Shown: positions 33,086 through 34,751 of the stretch, in pieces
Position numbering within the stretch: position 1 is the stretch's first letter
Layout: each line of letters starts with the position of its first letter
NCBI GenBank assembly: GCA_033763695.1
Contig: JANRKB010000046.1
Coordinates: forward strand, 1 to 34,751
Source of the DNA: JANRKB01 sp033763695
Lineage (GTDB): Bacteria; Planctomycetota; Phycisphaerae; Phycisphaerales; UBA1924
DNA: 34,751 nucleotides
Direction of reading: 5' to 3'
Position numbers and translations under genes: made by a program
The notes under the pieces: model-generated
Database searches by the model: none
What the model was told of the DNA's origin: nothing
Seen by the model: the letters and a program-made list of their open reading frames with translations, nothing else

Positions 33086-33262
33086 GGGAAATCGTATTCG
33101 CTGCGTCCGCCCCGCAAGATTCGTCGAATGCCAGTGGGAGCCCGCCTGCTCGCGCGTTCGACTTTCTGAACCCTTCCCCGCGGCGTTCGTAGACTTCACG
33201 TCGTTCGTCCCGTCACTCGCCCTGTCTCTGGCCCACACGCCTGTCAACGACAAGGAATGCCC

Positions 33263-34072
33263 ATGCAGACTCGCACGCTCTCACCCTTCGCCGCTCGCCA
33301 CACCATTCTCGCGGCAGGCCTCGCGATGCTGACGCTCTGCTCCCGCGCCGTCATCGCCGATGACCCGACGCCGCCCGCAACTCCCGACGCAACCCAGCCC
33401 GCGGCCCAACCGGCTGCCAAGCCCGGCGAGACGCCCGCTGCCAAGCCCGCAGGCGAAGCGCCGACGGGCGATGGCAAGGGCGACGCTGCCAAGCGAGACA
33501 AAGACACCCCCGGCGCCAAAACGCCGCCCGCCGCCATTCCCCCCTCGCCCATGGTGCTCGCCTACACGCTCAAAGACATCGACGGCAAGGACGTTGACCT
33601 CGCCTCCTTCAAGGGCAAGGTCGTCCTCATCGTCAACGTCGCCAGCAACTGCGGCTACACCCCTCAGTACGCCGGCCTCGAGAAGCTCTACGACGATCGC
33701 AAGGACAAGGGCTTCGTCATCCTCGGCTTCCCCGCCAACAACTTCGGCGAGCAGGAGCCGGGCACCAACGCCGAGATCAAGTCCTTCTGCACCGGCAAGT
33801 ACAACGTCTCCTTCCCGATGTTCAGCAAGATCTCCGTCAAGGGCGACGACCAGCACCCGCTCTACAAGCAACTCGCCTCTCAGCCCAAGCCCATCGGCGG
33901 CGATCCCGGTTGGAACTTCACCAAGTTCCTCGTCGATCGCAACGGCAACATTGTTGCTCGCTTTGACTCCAAGACCCGCCCCAACGACGCCAAACTCCTC
34001 AAGCAGATCGATGACCTGCTCGCTGCGCCCGTCCCGGGTTCAGCCCCCGCAGCCGCGCCCGCCGCGCAGTAA
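33263..34072 (+). CDS. Secreted glutathione peroxidase family protein
   Basis: The 269-residue product has a signal peptide (about 1-32, ending VIA/DD). A flexible Ala/Pro/Lys-rich linker runs to about residue 92. A thioredoxin-fold GPx domain follows. The peroxidatic residue is Cys130 in NVASNCGYT, with Gln164 in NNFGEQEPG and Trp217-Asn218 in GWNFTKFLVD, the complete catalytic tetrad of Cys-type enzymes. Bacterial GPx of this kind reduce peroxides using thioredoxin-like donors. The linker may allow attachment or reach in the periplasm. AAGGA is six bases before the ATG at 33263, so I prefer it to the ATG at 33257. It is divergent to the pterin synthase gene. Confidence 0.9.
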   Translation: MQTRTLSPFAARHTILAAGLAMLTLCSRAVIADDPTPPATPDATQPAAQPAAKPGETPAAKPAGEAPTGDGKGDAAKRDKDTPGAKTPPAAIPPSPMVLAYTLKDIDGKDVDLASFKGKVVLIVNVASNCGYTPQYAGLEKLYDDRKDKGFVILGFPANNFGEQEPGTNAEIKSFCTGKYNVSFPMFSKISVKGDDQHPLYKQLASQPKPIGGDPGWNFTKFLVDRNGNIVARFDSKTRPNDAKLLKQIDDLLAAPVPGSAPAAAPAAQ

Positions 34073-34170
34073 TCGCGCCGAGTCGCAAATCACTCCCCGC
34101 CAATCACTCCCCTTGATGGGGCGGCGTTCGTCCGTCGACCGGGCGTCGCGCGGGCCGATTTAGCGCGTTC

Positions 34171-34198
34171 TTGACACACCCTTGCGCCGGGGTAAATA
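34171..34198 (+). promoter_or_regulatory. Sigma-70-type promoter of pstS
   Basis: TTGACA at 34171-34176 and TAAATA at 34193-34198 are 16 bases apart. The start site near 34205 would leave a leader of about 65 bases. No clear Pho-box pair is visible. Confidence 0.65.
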
Positions 34199-34268
34199 CC
34201 CTTCGCGTGTTCACAGGAAGACCGTGACTTCCGCGCCCAAATCGGGTGTCCATCCTGGAGCATGTTTC

Positions 34269-34751
34269 ATGGTGAAGCTCGCGTTGGCCCAGTCGCTCAA
34301 GCGTTCGGTTGTCGCGGTTGCCCTCTCCGTCGCGAGCGTCGCGCTCGCCGGCGAAGTCCGCCTCGGCGGCGCAGGTGCCACCTTCCCCAACCCGCTCTAT
34401 CAGCAGTGGGTCACCGAGTACCAGAAGGCCAACCCCGACGTCAAGATCGACTACCAGTCGATCGGCTCCGGCGGCGGCATCAAGGCCATCACCGAGAAGA
34501 CCGTCGCCTTCGCCGGCTCCGACGCCCCGATGAACAAGAAGGAAATCGCGGCCGCCGGTGGCGCGGACAACCTCGTCCAGATCCCCTCGTGCGCTGGCGC
34601 CGTCGTCCCCGCGTACAACCTGCCCGGCCTCTCCAAGGACCTCAACCTCACCGGTGAACTGATCGCCGACATCTTCGCCGGTACCGTCACCAAGTGGAAC
34701 GACAAGCGCATCGCCGACATCAACGCCGGCGTCGCGCTCCCCGACACCGCC
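34269..34751 (+). CDS. pstS: Phosphate ABC transporter substrate-binding protein PstS, 3' part missing
   Basis: The first 161 residues are present; the gene runs off the right edge. A signal peptide (about 1-28, ending ALA/GE) directs it to the periplasm. The phosphate-binding motifs are clear: GGAGATFPNPLYQQW, IDYQSIGSGGGI, VAFAGSDAPM and later IFAGTVTKWND. PstS captures phosphate for the PstCAB importer, whose genes should follow outside the window. GGAG lies eight bases before the ATG. A good promoter lies upstream. Confidence 0.95.
   Translation, partial: MVKLALAQSLKRSVVAVALSVASVALAGEVRLGGAGATFPNPLYQQWVTEYQKANPDVKIDYQSIGSGGGIKAITEKTVAFAGSDAPMNKKEIAAAGGADNLVQIPSCAGAVVPAYNLPGLSKDLNLTGELIADIFAGTVTKWNDKRIADINAGVALPDTA

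Noticed and set aside
33242..33247. TTGACA on the minus strand as promoter of the pterin synthase
   Set aside because: No acceptable -10 element lies 16-18 bases downstream.

Overview
The window looks like a GC-rich member of the Planctomycetes, most probably a Phycisphaerae-type bacterium. This rests on sequence features and not on any database search. Four secreted proteins end in a PEP-CTERM-like tail (Pro-x-Pro, hydrophobic stretch, Arg cluster). Two others end in paired EF-hand-like loops closing in Gly-Cys. There is a dockerin-tailed esterase, several ECF sigma factors, a TPR-CHAT protein and a DUF4236 protein. Many starts are GTG or TTG, and the codon bias creates long spurious antisense reading frames. 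Three tRNA genes are present (Val-GAC, Tyr-GTA, Glu-TTC), none with an encoded CCA.

Layout from left to right. 1-2.2 kb: a truncated TPR lipoprotein gene and a divergent AMP-forming acyl-CoA synthetase. 2.2-4.1 kb: a DGPF/YCII protein followed by its ECF42-type sigma factor, with an apparent ECF42 promoter in front. 4.2-4.8 kb: transaldolase. 4.9-6.7 kb: three tandem PEP-CTERM paralogues on the minus strand, spaced so that the Arg codons of one gene form the ribosome binding site of the next. 7.2-9.4 kb: a small membrane protein, a 14-copy heptamer repeat and a secreted CBM20-esterase-dockerin protein. 9.4-12.3 kb: an SDR oxidoreductase, a PilZ-like protein, a family 2 glycosyltransferase and ThpR. 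12.3-16.1 kb: a minus-strand glycan operon (glycosyltransferase 2, polysaccharide deacetylase, GT87, UDP-glucuronate decarboxylase). 16.2-16.6 kb: tRNA-Val and tRNA-Tyr. 16.8-19.3 kb: a soluble histidine-kinase-like protein and an NtrC-type sigma-54 activator.

19.4-26.5 kb holds the most interesting block. An ECF sigma factor, a 201-residue protein with an anti-sigma-like N-terminus, a large TPR-CHAT caspase-like peptidase with an intact His/Cys dyad, and a secreted subtilisin coupled by an ATGA overlap form one plus-strand operon. Divergent to it is a secreted Ig-like protein carrying the same Cys-bracketed double EF-hand tail as the subtilisin. The TPR-CHAT plus ECF sigma plus small-partner arrangement resembles the downstream part of the CRISPR-linked Craspase pathway, but no CRISPR or gRAMP gene is present. 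I propose that it is a CRISPR-independent proteolysis-controlled sigma switch.

26.5-34.75 kb: a small protein coupled to a DUF4236 protein; a large fibre-like secreted protein with a good promoter; a PEP-CTERM protein with possible permuted caspase-like motifs; tRNA-Glu with a clear terminator; a small membrane protein; a fused double 6-pyruvoyl-tetrahydropterin synthase; a secreted glutathione peroxidase; and the start of the phosphate-binding protein PstS, behind a good sigma-70-type promoter.
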